Shown piece by piece: positions 22,331-34,030 of a stretch of DNA of 64,000 bases. This DNA is from Leptodactylus fallax. Lineage: Eukaryota; Chordata; Amphibia; Anura; Leptodactylidae. Location of the stretch: contig CAMRHE010000206.1 in assembly GCA_947044405.1 (NCBI GenBank), positions 2,666,001 through 2,730,000 of the forward strand, written 5' to 3'. Positions within the stretch are counted from its first letter, which is position 1. Every line of letters starts with the position of its first letter. The notes below the pieces were generated by a model. That model was not told the DNA's origin. It saw nothing but the letters and a program-made list of their open reading frames with translations, and did no database searches. Both the position numbers and the translations under genes were made by a program.

Positions 22331-22913
22331 AGGTCTAGTGATACAGGGGAGGGGACGCCCACATGACAGCCTGTACACTATGCCTGTGACTAGACAAGAG
22401 AATATGTGTGTGACACTGGGATGAATGCATGTGTTTGTTTCCACTTCGCCGTCCATTGAGAAACATTGTTTGCATAATTAAGTTTCCAGCCAGACATCCA
22501 GAGCTGCGCACCTAACCTATGCATGGGGAGAGTAGTAGTCATGAAAATGTACTGTATTGTATAACAATACTAAATACTGTATACTGTCTGCACTTGATCC
22601 TTGTGTGACGTGAACGGTTCATGTCAAGCATTCCTCTGGTTAACATGTCGTATCGTATACGTCATGGCATTAATTCCAAAAAGGACATGACACTTTATTT
22701 ATTTATGACCAGCATATCTGTGTGTCACCCATTCTAAAGAGGAAAAAAAAGAATAAAAAAAGGGAAGTGGCAGGAACATAGTGAACATGCGTTACAATTA
22801 TGTGTACATGTTGATGAAAAACATTGTTATTTTGCAACAATCGCTGCAGGTAAATTACCTGAGGCAAGTTGACTCACTGTCAATGTGACTGAAATTAACC
22901 ACTTAGAGACCCA
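22331..22913. other. Non-coding stretch, nothing recognised
   Basis: No signal beyond A-rich and simple words. Confidence 0.4.
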
Positions 22914-22915
22914 TA

Positions 22916-23131
22916 CAGTCATATGAAAAAGTTTGGGCACCCATATTAATCTTAATCATTTTTAGTTCTAAATATTTGGGTGTTTGCAACAGCCATTTCA
23001 ATTTGATATATCTAATAACTGATGGACACAGTAATATTTCAAGATTGAAATGAGGTTTATTGTACTAACAGAAAATGTGCAATATGCATTAAACCAAAAT
23101 TTGACCGGTGCAAAAATTTGGGTACCCTTAT
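22916..23131 (+). repeat. Left terminal inverted repeat of the Tc1 element
   Basis: Begins CAGTCATATGAAAAAG and ends with the inner direct repeat GCAAAAATTTGGGTACCC. Matches the right repeat with mismatches near positions 22943 and 23042 and again after 23112. Confidence 0.93.
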
Positions 23132-23313
23132 CATTTTATTGATTTGAATACTCCTAACTACTTTTTACTGACTTACTGAAGCACAAAACTGGTTTTGTAA
23201 CCTCACTGAGCTTTGAACTTCATAGCCAGGTGTATCCAATCATGAGAAAAGGTATTTAAGGTGGCCAATTGCAAGTTGTTCTCCTATTTGAATCTCCTCT
23301 GAAGAGTGGCATC

Positions 23314-24336
23314 ATGGGCTCCTCAAAACAACTCTCAAATGATCTGAAAACAAAGATTGTTCAACATAGTTGTTCAGGGGAAGGATACAAAAAGTTGTCT
23401 CAGAGATTTAACCTGTCAGTTTCCACTGTGAGGAACATAGTAAGGAAATGGAAGACCACAGGGACAGTTCTTGTTAAGCCCAGAAGTGGCAGGCCAAGAA
23501 AAATATCAGAAAGGCAGAGAAGAAGAATGGTGAGAACAGTCAAGGACAATCCACAGACCACCTCCAAAGAGCTGCAGCATCATCTTGCTGCAGATGGTGT
23601 CACTGTGCATCGGTCAACAATACAGCACACTTTGCACAAGGAGAAGCTGTATGGGAGAGTGATGCGAAAGAAGCCGTTTCTGAAAGCACGCCACAAACAG
23701 AGTCGCCTGAGGTATGCAAAAGCACATTTGGACAAGCCAGCTTCATTTTGGAAGAAGGTCCTGTGGACTGATGAAACAAAGATTGAGTTGTTTGGTCATA
23801 CAAAAAGGCGTTATGCATGGCGTCAAAAAAACACAGCATTCCAAGAAAAACACTTGCTACCCACTGTAAAATTTGGTGGAGGTTCCATCATGCTTTGGGG
23901 CTGTGTGGCCAATGCCGGCACCGGGAATCTTGTTAAAGTTGAGGGTCGCATGGATTCAACTCAGTATCAGCAGATTCTTGAGAATAATGTACAAGAATCA
24001 GTGACGAATTTGAAGTTACGCTGGGGATGGATATTTCAGCAAGAGAATGATCCAAAACACAGCTCCAAATCTACTCAGGCATTCATGCAGAGGAACAATT
24101 ACAATGTTCTGGAATGGCCATCCCAGTCCCCAGACCTGAATATCATTGAACATCTGTGGGATAATTTGAAGCGGGCTGTCCATGCTCGGCGACCATCAAA
24201 CTTAACTGAACTGGAATTGTTTTGTAAAGAGGAATGGTCAAAAATACCTTCATCCAGGATCCAGGAACTGATTAAAAGCTACAGGAAGCGACTAGAGGCT
24301 GTTATTTTTGCAAAAGGAGGATCTACTAAATATTAA
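23314..24336 (+). CDS. Tc1-like transposase, full-length frame with a substituted catalytic residue
   Basis: This 340-residue protein would cut and paste the surrounding element at TA sites. The frame is intact from ATG at 23314, chosen because the earlier in-frame start at 23269 is a TTG. Residues 1-110 hold the paired-like helix-turn-helix DNA-binding domains, with the GRPRK hook at 59-63. The catalytic DDE domain follows: WTDETK gives D153, the glycine-rich KFGGGSIMLWGC box is at 186-197, and PDLNIIEHLW gives E279. The second catalytic position, 244, is glutamate (QQENDPKH, codon GAG at 24043-24045) where the family has aspartate. Spacing from 244 to 279 is the usual 34 residues, so the alignment is secure. 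The D-to-E change probably disables or weakens catalysis; DNA binding may be kept. Confidence 0.93.
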   Translation: MGSSKQLSNDLKTKIVQHSCSGEGYKKLSQRFNLSVSTVRNIVRKWKTTGTVLVKPRSGRPRKISERQRRRMVRTVKDNPQTTSKELQHHLAADGVTVHRSTIQHTLHKEKLYGRVMRKKPFLKARHKQSRLRYAKAHLDKPASFWKKVLWTDETKIELFGHTKRRYAWRQKNTAFQEKHLLPTVKFGGGSIMLWGCVANAGTGNLVKVEGRMDSTQYQQILENNVQESVTNLKLRWGWIFQQENDPKHSSKSTQAFMQRNNYNVLEWPSQSPDLNIIEHLWDNLKRAVHARRPSNLTELELFCKEEWSKIPSSRIQELIKSYRKRLEAVIFAKGGSTKY

Positions 24337-24352
24337 TGTCACTTTTCTGTTG

Positions 24353-24564
24353 AGGTGCCCATACTTTTGCACCGGTCAAATTTTGGTTTAATGCATATTG
24401 CACATTTTCTGTTAGTACAATAAACCTCATTTCAATCCTGAAATATTACTGTGTCCATCAGTTATTAGATATATCAAATTGAAATGGCTGTTGCAAACAC
24501 CCAAATATTTAGAACTAAAAATGATTAAGATTAATAGGGGTGCCCAAACTTTTTCATATGACTG
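24353..24564 (-). repeat. Right terminal inverted repeat of the Tc1 element
   Basis: Reverse complement begins CAGTCATATGAAAAAG; inner direct repeat at 24355-24372. Directly follows the transposase stop. Confidence 0.93.
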
Positions 24565-24699
24565 TATATATTTGTTCTTAATAGGATAAGGGTAGGCGAA
24601 AAATGGAGTGTTATCCCTTTGTTCCACTCCATTCAGGTTGCAGGCCTCTGGTGGTCTCCTCCAGTCTCCCTTTCTGGCGCACATAAGTATGACAGGAGT

Positions 24700-24805
24700 G
24701 TGCTTGCTTTGGAAGCACATATACTAAAATTAGAACAATACAGAGAAGATTAGCATGGCCCCTGCGCAAAGATGACACGCAAATTCGTGAAGCATTCTAT
24801 ATTTT
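24700..24805 (+). pseudogene. U6 spliceosomal snRNA copy, probably a pseudogene
   Basis: The 106-nt segment matches vertebrate U6 snRNA along its whole length. The ACAGAGA box, AGC triad and the TGCGCAAAGATGACACGC region are readable. I count about eight differences from the vertebrate sequence I know, and nearly all are C-to-T or G-to-A, several at former CpG sites (GCTTGCTTTGG for GCTCGCTTCGG). A short TTTT follows, but no clear TATA box or PSE stands at the usual upstream distances. U6 functions in the spliceosome catalytic core; this copy is probably inactive and retroposed. Confidence 0.88.
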
Positions 24806-25059
24806 GGCACAATTCTTTCATGCACTCAGCAGTCAGGAGGAATAATAGTCAGAGTCAGGCAAATGCATCTTCGTCTGACACATATACTGACTCAGATCAC
24901 ATCTCCTAAATAAATATGGACCCTGGTCCTGACCCCCTAAACTACTACACAATCCAAACCACCTAAGGAAATGGAGACCCCAGATCACATCCCATTAAAC
25001 TTATACATATGGCAAACCCTACACCCCATAAACTAAAAAAAACAAACAAACAAAAAGTA

Positions 25060-25320
25060 TAACAGGAGTTTCCCATCATGTGGCCGTTGTAGCCAATGTG
25101 AATATGTGATAGTCGGTTATGTCATTATTGCAGATCCAGAATCTCAGCACACGTGACCAATGAGGTCAGTGATTGGCTGCAGATGCCATTACAGGGGCTA
25201 TTCACATTATTGCTGGAGCACCAGAAAAGGAGACTGGAGGAGACCCCCAGAGTCCTGCTGCTGAAATTGTCTTTTTATTGAAGGCACTTAATGGAGTGTC
25301 CCACTTCTGTTTTTTAGACC
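25060..25320. mobile_element. Palindromic MITE fragment
   Basis: GTAGCCAATGTGAATATGTGA on the left and GGGCTATTCACATTATTGCTGG on the right are inverted, around a centre with CACGTGACCAATGAGG and CAGTGATTGGCTGC. Family related by layout to the AAAGGGGTTGTCC MITEs. Confidence 0.45.
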
Positions 25321-25671
25321 CTAGGGAGGCTTAAAATACCAAACATTATATATTCATCTGTCCGTTACGCTAGGTATACAGTGGGAGTATTTGTTTGGTT
25401 CCCCCATGATGGAATCTGGTGCTGATTTTGAAGTGGATTCTGCCTCCTATTATTTTCAATGGAAGGCAGAGAATGAAGCAAGATGCTGAAAAATTAAAGT
25501 CCAGCTCAATCTTGCCCCATATTCCATGGCTGACTCAACCGCAGGATATTAATGTAAAAATCCTTGGTGTTTTATGGCAGTGTAGGGTTTAATGTCAGTA
25601 TACCTTAGAGTCTGAGATAGTGAGGGGATTAAAATAAGGATGCCTGGTGGTCTAAGACAGTTATTGATAGA

Positions 25672-26390
25672 AATAGAGATGGGCGAACCTCCCCAGATTT
25701 GTTTTGTTGCGGGTTTGGGTGGTTCAGGACCAAGGTTTGTTTTGGGTTGAACTAGTTTGGTACAAACCACACCTTAAATTGACTTAAAACATAATGTATA
25801 ACACTCTCAGGGCTCCTAGGAATATATCTATAAAACATAGTGTATAACACTCTCAGGGCTCCTAGGAATATATCTATAAATCATAGTGTAGAACACTGTC
25901 AGGGCTCCTAGGGACCTATCTATAAAACATAGTGTAACATACTGTCAGGGCTCCTAGGGACCTATCTATAAAACATAGTGTAGAACACTGTCAGGGCTCC
26001 TAGGAACCTATCTATAAAACATAGTGTATAATACTGTCAGGGCTCCTAGGAACCTATCTATAAAACATAGTGTAGAATACTGTCAGGGCTCCTAGGAACT
26101 TCTACCATCACTGAAATGCCTTGTCTTCCAGCCCACAGTACCGTATATACTGTAAATGATATCAGCATTGGTGATCCACCTTCCACTGAGTATGATGTCA
26201 GGTGACCCCAGAACATTACAGTGACTCACAGCCACGTGTCTTCTATATTATCACTACTCAATGCATGTCACAGAGGCCATTTTAGTTAATCTGAAACAAA
26301 TCACCATTTATTCTGATTTATTAAAAACTGAACAATTTGGAATACTCAGGTCGAACCAAGCTCAGAATTAAACGGTTCACCCATTTCTAG
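25672..26390. mobile_element. MITE with AAATAGAGATGGGCGAACC end, carrying its own tandem array
   Basis: Left end AAATAGAGATGGGCGAACC and right end GGTTCACCCATTTCTAG are inverted repeats. This is the AGAGATGAGCGAA family also seen at 48588-49154 and as a fragment at 30365. Inside is a seven-copy 45-bp tandem array. Confidence 0.7.
25787..26098 (+). repeat. Tandem repeat, 45-bp unit, about 7 copies
   Basis: The unit AAACATAGTGTATAACACT, CTCAGGGCTCCTAGGAA, TATATCTAT recurs every 45 bases with few differences. Wholly inside the flanking MITE. Confidence 0.95.
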
Positions 26391-26754
26391 TCAGAATATA
26401 TGGTGGTTGAAGGCAATGAAGAAGTTTATAACAGAATCCTTGGTGGCCAGGGAAGTCAGGGATTAAAGTCAGTAACCTGGTGATCCAGGACAGTGATGGA
26501 CTAATGTAAAGATCCTTGGTAATCTTAGTCAGTGATGAGGTTAATGTAAGGATTCCTAGTGGTTTAGGGAAGTAACAGTAGTAGTAGTTGATACTATATT
26601 CCTTATGTTCAGTGGTTACTCACCTCTCTAGACTCCAGTTTTGCCCTGGCTGTTTCCTTCCTGCATTGGTCATAGATATGAGTACAGAGAGTGGACAGAC
26701 AGGACAGTGCAGATGTGACTGTAGGGCATGTTATGCAATGTTTTGAAATCATGT

Positions 26755-27120
26755 TGCAGGCAAATATGTTTCTTAAATGAATAGTACTTGTGAATATAAA
26801 AAACTTTGTAACATATCTTATTAAAGAAATATGTTTCCTTTTCCACTTATTATAGAAGTCTATGGAGAGGGGAAGGGCGAGGAGGAGCTATTGCAGGCTA
26901 GTTAATTGATTTATTGCTTCAATCTTTTTTGAGTTTTATCTTGAAAGATACAGCAGTGACAGAAAAACTCCCTCACTCACAGAGCAGCAGAGTTTAGCAT
27001 CTGCAGTATGGAGTGGAGAAGGAAACATACTTCTTTAATAATATATATTACAAAATTTCTTATATTCACCTGCACTATCCATGTATGAAAAATAGTTTTA
27101 CAATTGGAGGTATGCTTTAA
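26755..27120. mobile_element. Palindromic MITE
   Basis: Left arm 26774-26846 (AATAGTACTTGTGAATATAA, CTTATTAAAGAAATATG) pairs with right arm 27012-27085 (CATACTTCTTTAATAATA, CTTATATTCACCTGCACTA). Non-coding. Confidence 0.75.
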
Positions 27121-27639
27121 ATGTTTTTTTTCTTATCTAAAAATATTCATATTAAAAATTATGGATCCTAAAGTTAGGTCACTAATGTAAGATCTGTGGG
27201 GATCTGACACTTGACACCCTCATCGATTAGCTGTTCTCAGCAGCTAATACACAAAGTATGGAGGAGGAAGCAGACAGCTCTGTTCTCTGTGTAGTGGCAG
27301 AACTTAGTCACTGCAGCTTTGGTCTCATTCAGATGAAGGGGAGCACCTGCAGTACCTGGTGCGGCTTCTGCTCCCTGTTTTATTTTTTTTGTGTATAAGC
27401 TGCTAAGTACATCTAATTGATGGGGGTGCCGGATGGTGGACCTCCACTAATCGGATATTGACTTATCCTTAGTAATAACTCATCAATATTTTTAGCCTGG
27501 AAAGTCCTTTTAAGGTTGTATTTATATGAGTAGGTTTTATTTTTTTTGCATTTTTAGTGGTGCATTTTGCTGCAAAACACAATATTTTTGTAAAAATCAC
27601 TGAGGTGTTGCCATTATTATGAAAATCCTCTCAAAAGGC
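27121..27639. other. Non-coding stretch with a decayed MITE arm
   Basis: TCGGATATTGACTTATCC and GCCTGGAAAGTCCTTTTAAGG (27452-27514) are remains of the AAAGGGGTTGTCC family. Nothing else seen. Confidence 0.45.
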
Positions 27640-27917
27640 TTGGTTGAGGCTATGTTCACATCCGTATTGCTGTGTCCATCGTTCTGGTCCATCGGAGGAC
27701 CAGAACAATGGACACACCGACTGCCAAAACAGTGGACACCTGATGCCCAGCAGACCCCATTGACTATAACGGGATCCACCGGATATCTTCTTCATTCTTT
27801 AAAACTGAAACTACCGGCCAAAACAAATCGACATGCAACACCTTTTCAAAGATTTTCAATGGCCACTGCCAGGGAATCTCCAAATAGAGAACCCGACACA
27901 GATGTGAATCCAGCCTG
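27640..27917. mobile_element. MITE, TAGGTTCACAC family
   Basis: Left end GGCTATGTTCACATCCGTAT; right end GACACAGATGTGAATCCAGCC. Internal pair CGTTCTGGTCCATCGG and CCGGCCAAAAC, and CCCCATTGACTATAA as in other copies. Confidence 0.78.
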
Positions 27918-28539
27918 ACTATGCATATGTTCTGACAGAAAAGAGAGAAGGAAGTCATTGCTAGACACTTTTGGTGGCAGGTTATCTCCTCTGTGAACAA
28001 ATGGATAGGGCATGTTTCGTTCCGGCAGCATAGGCCTTCTTTCCTTTGACATCTGCTGTTAGAGGAAAATCACCCCACTAAACATTAAATAGACAGGTAG
28101 TCCAGCCAAAATCAGTGGGTTCAGGCGGCATTAATGTAATGTGTATCAGCCTCTAGGAAATAGGTAATAACAAATCTCTTTAACTATAAACTTGGAAGCC
28201 ATAGTTTACTTTACAAGACATTCATGAGCTCCAGCACCTCTCCTCCAGCGTTCCTACCGCCTCATAGTCACACAAGAAGAGACACATACAGGTTAATTAC
28301 AGAGAAGTATATGCTACTGCATGAGGCCCGCACAAATCCCCACCCAGAAATGCCCATGAAGAATCTGGCTCATGATCTAGTATTCCATTTATAGTTCAGT
28401 ATTCTAAACTTTTATAAAGCAATTTATAATAAGTCTATCAATAAGCATACCTCACAACTTTCAAAGGACTGAAAGAGGACAAAAGGAGTGACACATTTTT
28501 GTATAGTAAGCTCCGCTTTCAGCCCTGCCCACTTGCACT
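27918..28539. other. Non-coding stretch, nothing recognised
   Basis: No exon, RNA or repeat boundary seen. Confidence 0.4.
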
Positions 28540-28800
28540 TTTGCTTCGTCCACTCCAATCCATGTCCCTTTGTGCCCCCATACAGTATAATGCCACTATA
28601 GTGGCCCTGACATGGTATAATGTCCCCTTGAAATCCCTATGGTATAATGCCTCCCTCATTGTGGCCCCCACATTACAATATCCCCCTGATTATGCCTCTA
28701 CCTTAAAATGTCCTCCTCCTAGTGCCCCCGCAATATAATGTAATTCTGCCAGTATATACATTGTCCCCCTCCTGGTGCCTTCACAGTATAAGGCATAAAA
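28540..28800. repeat. Irregular minisatellite of GTGCCCCCAYARTATAATG type
   Basis: Loose copies of GTGCCCCCATACAGTATAAT occur about every 25-35 bases. Related in wording to the cleaner array at 45293-45740. Confidence 0.6.
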
Positions 28801-30006
28801 CAAACAAAAAAAAAAAAACTAATACTTACTCTGCCCCGTTCGCCTGCAGGCCTTCCGTGACTCTGCTGTAGGCAACAGAGGCGTGATGTAAGTAACAATA
28901 TAAGAGTCATCCGCTCCCTGTTCACCTTTCGGCCCTTGTTTCATGCTCCTGTTGTCTTGAGAGAAGTACACACAATGTAGTGATGTCCGGGATGGTTGGG
29001 AGGCATGAATAAATAAAAAAATACAAAAAAAAACTGTGCGGGCACTGATTGTGGGCATAAAGGCTCCTGGCACATTGGTCAAAGCTTACCGAGTGGCCGT
29101 TTTCCCATGTGCCATTTTGTGGAGATTATCGGCGCCCGGAATATTAAAAAAAAAATTTAAAAGACTTAAAACTTCAAATCACCCCACTTTTCCTAGAATA
29201 CATATAAAACTAAAAAATTACTGTGAAACACATACATATTAGGTATCCCTTGGCTTGCCAGCTGAAAAAGCTGCAATATCCTCTGCAATGGAAAGGATTC
29301 AATTTCTGACCCTGAAAACAACACTTGGGAGGCAAAAAAAGAATCTGGATTATCCTGCCGGCTATCCCTGTATGGGATGGGAGCAAATACGACATCAACC
29401 TCATGTTGGAGTGACAATAGACAAAATTTAATGAAAAACTTGGGGCACACTATCAACATGTACCTGGCTTGGCTGTTGAAAAAGCTGGACTAACTTGCAA
29501 AAAAAAAAAAAAAAAAAAAACATGACTAAAGGTAAAACATGGCTTGCCCTGGTGAAGTTGGCAGTGGGAAATGGTCCAGTGTGGAGGAACTGGAGGAGGT
29601 GCATGGGTGCCACTTGGTCCTGAAACTGTGGGCCATGACAGCTACTGTATGTATTGTCCCTGCCCAAATGCCCATAAGTTCTGCTCCACATTTTGACGGT
29701 GGCATGCAACTTTCCCCACATGGACATTTAAAAGGAGAGGCCCACTAGGGAGAGTTAAACTTGCAGCACAGCAGGATGACTGGTTGCAGATTGCTGTTTA
29801 CTGGACACACATTCCAATATGGATGATGACTAACGTTAGCATGAAGGAGAAGCAGATGGAGATGATCATAAATGATAATGAGGATGACCATGTGCTAGGT
29901 GTGGATATGGACTGCCTACAAAGAAGATAATGGAAAGAAATAATAGAATGGTCTTGCTAACTTGGTGGCACTGGCAATTCCATTTTGCCAAATGAGCTGT
30001 TTCATT
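28801..30006. other. Non-coding stretch with homopolymer A tracts
   Basis: A runs at 28808-28818 and 29498-29520. The block 29240-29500 reads as decayed repeat; GCTGAAAAAGCTG and CTTGGCTGTTGAAAAAGCTGG recur at 29259 and 29467. Possibly part of the hAT relic at its right, but no domain was recognised. Confidence 0.4.
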
Positions 30007-30240
30007 TCAGTGAGTTTGGAGAGATCTCGTTCCTACACATGTGCCTGCAAACCCATGGTTAATTATGTTCTTGCAGATTTTACACCTTGCCATCGATTTT
30101 TCATTTGGTAATGTACAAAAAATTGCCTTAATGAGATGACTGCACGTAGCTGCTGCCGCCAAGACCTGCAGCAGTGGAAATGGGTTTGCCAGTGTCACCA
30201 TCACCCGAACTTGCCTTAGATCTTCCCTAGGCAGGTTCAC
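30007..30240 (-). pseudogene. hAT transposase relic, BED zinc-finger region
   Basis: The minus-strand frame contains SMARCKICKNIINHG followed by CVGTRSLQTH and, after a stop codon, NETAHLAKW. The pattern CxxC, glycine-rich spacer, GT, L, H and a second H is that of the BED zinc finger at the N terminus of hAT transposases. No RNase-H-like domain can be followed. A dead fragment, identified from motif only. Confidence 0.45.
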
Positions 30241-30354
30241 TCTGTGGTATTGGTGATGGTACTCTTCCTGATTCCAGGTAACCCCATTTATTTGAAGAGA
30301 AGAATGGGTGTTTCCGTATGCCCTTGTGTACTCCTAATCTGCAAGACTGTTCTT

Positions 30355-30860
30355 TACATAGGTGTAAAGATGGGCGAACCTCTGAAGATTCACCTCATTT
30401 TGTGTTCAGACGAATCGATCCTCAGTTCGGATCGATCTGAACTTGTTCAGAAAGAACTGGATGTGAAATTATTATACTATGGGGTCTCTTCAGAATTCAG
30501 AGCATAATAGGTATAGGCCAAAGGGAAGTGTAAACAAATAAAAATATTTACTCTCACCTTCCCTCACCTCTTTCGGGCCTCCTCGTTACATCTGACGATC
30601 TATTTCTTCCTCCTCTGGGCACATGACGTCTCAGAAGAGCACCAAAGCCGGTGTCTGGCGCTCTTCTGTGACGTCAAGCACCTGGGGGTCAATACTGAGG
30701 CCTATGATTGGGCCTCAGTGGGGACATGGGCACGCCAAATGTCATGACATCTTGAAACTCAGTGTGCCCATGTCACCGTTGAGGCCCAATCATAGGCCTC
30801 ATTGTGAGTGACATCACAGAAGAGTGCCAGGTGCTGGCCGGCTCTCTTCTATATGAGCAG
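30355..30860. mobile_element. MITE fragments and a large inverted repeat
   Basis: AAAGATGGGCGAACCTCTGAAG at 30366 is an end of the AGAGATGAGCGAA family. The arms 30640-30733 and 30763-30850 are inverted (GAGGCCTATGATTGGGCCTC with GAGGCCCAATCATAGGCCTC; GACATGGGCAC with GTGCCCATGTC). GGGGTCTCTTCAGAATTC and ACTCTCACCTTCCCTCACC at 30481-30570 recur near 45780-45870. Confidence 0.65.
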
Positions 30861-32157
30861 CAACTTGTTCTCTCTAGATGGAATTTGTTGCTAACATCAC
30901 CTTCCCATAACCTCCTTCTCCTAGGATATGATGGAAAGTGAATTTGTCCAGGGTTAAGCGCACTGTGGATTAGCAGAGTCTATGGCAGTCTCAGTCTCCT
31001 GTCCAGGCGGTCCATGAGCTTCAGTATCTGCTTTGAGCATACTAGGTCCAGCCTGTTCCACATCCTTTATACCTGCAGAGCTGCTATCTCACATAATTTT
31101 TTTTTCTAACTCATTTTCTCTTGTCCATTTGGGCTTCTCCTTTTTGTTGTTTTGCTCTCTTTGTTGGATATTTTCTTTGATGCTGCAGGACCCTCTGTTG
31201 ATTTTTTTTTTTTTTTTTTTTACCACAGCTTCTGCTTTCAATTTTTTTAATGGCTAGATCCTTGATATTCGGTCCTTATTCTCTTTCTAGACCAATCCCG
31301 AGCGCTCCTTTTTCCACCCCCAGATGTCTTATTTGCAGTTTATCTCCACTTGGACATTACCTTGGTTATCAATAATCCCAAATTTTCTCCATTTCTTTAT
31401 TATGTTATCTTTGGTGTTTTATAGATACCCAGCAATTCTACTCCAACAGTTTTGTAGTCCCATTACTTAGCTATCTCTCAAGTGGTGTGGTCTATTGAGC
31501 CTGGTGGCTACATCCCTCTGCAGAATCTTCCTTATTATCTATTTCTCTCCTCTTTGGCGTGACTCCATCTATCTTCTCACCACTCCTTTCTTGCTTGGTG
31601 TTTTTGCTTTCTACTAGAACCCAACAGAGGAGCTCTAGAAATATCAACAGCAAAATGCAAAGAAAGTCACTTCCCTCTTCAAAGCTCCATGAAATGTGAG
31701 TTCTTACAGACCAAACATTGGAATTTATAGGCAGTTAATTGTGATGTCATCATGTTGTCCCTAATTTGCATATACAAACTGCTCTCTATGCCTCATCCAG
31801 TACCACATATGATTGATGTGAGACCATCAGCCTACATGATTTCTGACCTAGTGGTACAGATATAGATGGCATGTCCATTATACAGTGTAATACATACTTC
31901 ATATTTATATTTTACATGATGTATTAGAACTTATATTACTGATAGCACATGTTAAGTGGGGACCCCATTATTGATTTTGCATTAGGGCCCAGGAGCTTCA
32001 AGTTAAGCCTCTGCCCATAATAGTCTCAGCTGCAGCCAGGTTCCTCTACAAGGATGGCTCCCACTTTGCCAGATACTAGACTCTCCCATTGTATTCTTGT
32101 GTTTCTCCTTTGTATTTTTTGTTGCCCCATTGATGTTTTGTTGTCGTGGCTATAGTA
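30861..32157. other. Non-coding stretch, nothing recognised
   Basis: T-rich at 31080-31260, including a 20-base T tract. Fragment of the GGGCCCAGGAGCTTCAAGTT repeat at about 31985-32010. No exon seen. Confidence 0.4.
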
Positions 32158-32161
32158 TATA

Positions 32162-33098
<937 letters not shown>

Positions 33099-33100
33099 TA

Positions 33101-33599
33101 AATATAGGGCTAGGGCAGCTGCATGCACCAGTTCATGTTATGGCAACTCTATAAGGTAGCTGAAATAGCTAAGAACAATTATTACACTATTATTAAGGTG
33201 TTTTTTAAGTCTGGAAGTGAATGTGTTATAGTAAATACTGGTTAACTCTTCCCTTGCTCATAATATAAGCTGTGGAATATTTTGTGTGCTTTATAATAAT
33301 TGTATCTTTGTATCACAACCAGGAAACACATCACAAATGACTGAGCTGCAGAAACATAGCAGATACAGGAGAAACACTTGGCCAGGCTAACAAAGTGGCT
33401 TTTGTATGCAACGTGAGAGAAGAAATCTGGGACATCTCTTTCATGCTTGGAATGTTCTACTTAACTTCATCTGTTTGATAAATAGGAATATATATTTTGT
33501 GTGGTTTTATTCACTTAGACAACTGTAAAGTTCCATCACCTGTGCACCCTGTTATCAGCTTATTGTTGGGGGCCCTACTAACAAAAAATAGATTAAAGC
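33101..33599. other. Non-coding stretch, nothing recognised
   Basis: No signal recognised. Confidence 0.4.
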
Positions 33600-34030
33600 A
33601 GACAACTCCTTTAAATTGTTCTTAAGGGGGTATTTCAGTAATAGGTTATAATCCATTCAATGGATAGATAATAACTCCTAGATTGGTATTGTTCTGACTG
33701 CTGGGATCCCCACTATTGCTGTAAGGAGGGTCTCTTATTCTCTAGTCCCCCCCAGCTACAAGACCACAGCTAGGAAGAGATGAATGGAGCTGTGGTCAAG
33801 CCTATGCCCTGCCGCTCCATTCAAAATCTATGAGACTGATGAAGATAGTTGAGGTATACTTGACTATTTCCATCAGTCTCTTAGAGACTGAAAGGAGAAG
33901 CAGCATGCATGCCTGACCATCACTCCATTCAATTCCCCCTGGCCATTGTCTTGCAGTTGGAAGGAGCAGGAGACATAAAGACTCCCATTCTACTGATCTC
34001 TGCTGTTACACAACTTTTTTGTAACTCCCG
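33600..34030. mobile_element. Palindromic MITE related to 62805-63170
   Basis: GGGATCCCCACTATTG, CTCCATTCAAAATCTATGAGAC and CCATCAGTCTCTTAGAGAC are shared in wording with 62875-63140 (CTCCATTCAAAACCTATGGGAC, CATCAGTCCC). Decayed ends. Confidence 0.5.

Larger units (their letters stand above)
22916..24564 (+). mobile_element. Full-length Tc1 transposon, IR/DR type
   Basis: A 1649-bp element bounded by CAGTCATATG and CATATGACTG with a TA target duplication at 22914-22915 and 24565-24566. The terminal inverted repeats are about 210 bp and differ at only about two positions over the first 200 bp. Each carries an outer and an inner direct repeat (AAAAAGTTTGGGCACCC outside, AAAAATTTGGGTACCC inside), the IR/DR arrangement of vertebrate Tc1 elements such as Sleeping Beauty. 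The single gene between them is open throughout. The near-identical ends argue for recent insertion. Confidence 0.97.
25540..26580. repeat. Degenerate minisatellite, about 42-bp unit, split by a MITE
   Basis: Words such as TTAATGTAA, GGATCCTTGGTGG, TC(T)AGG and CAGTGATGG recur roughly every 42 bases at 25540-25670 and again at 26400-26575. The element at 25672-26390 separates the two halves. Confidence 0.65.

Noticed and set aside
23269..23313. N-terminal extension of the Tc1 transposase
   Set aside because: The extension starts at TTG; the ATG at 23314 gives the normal family length of 340 residues.
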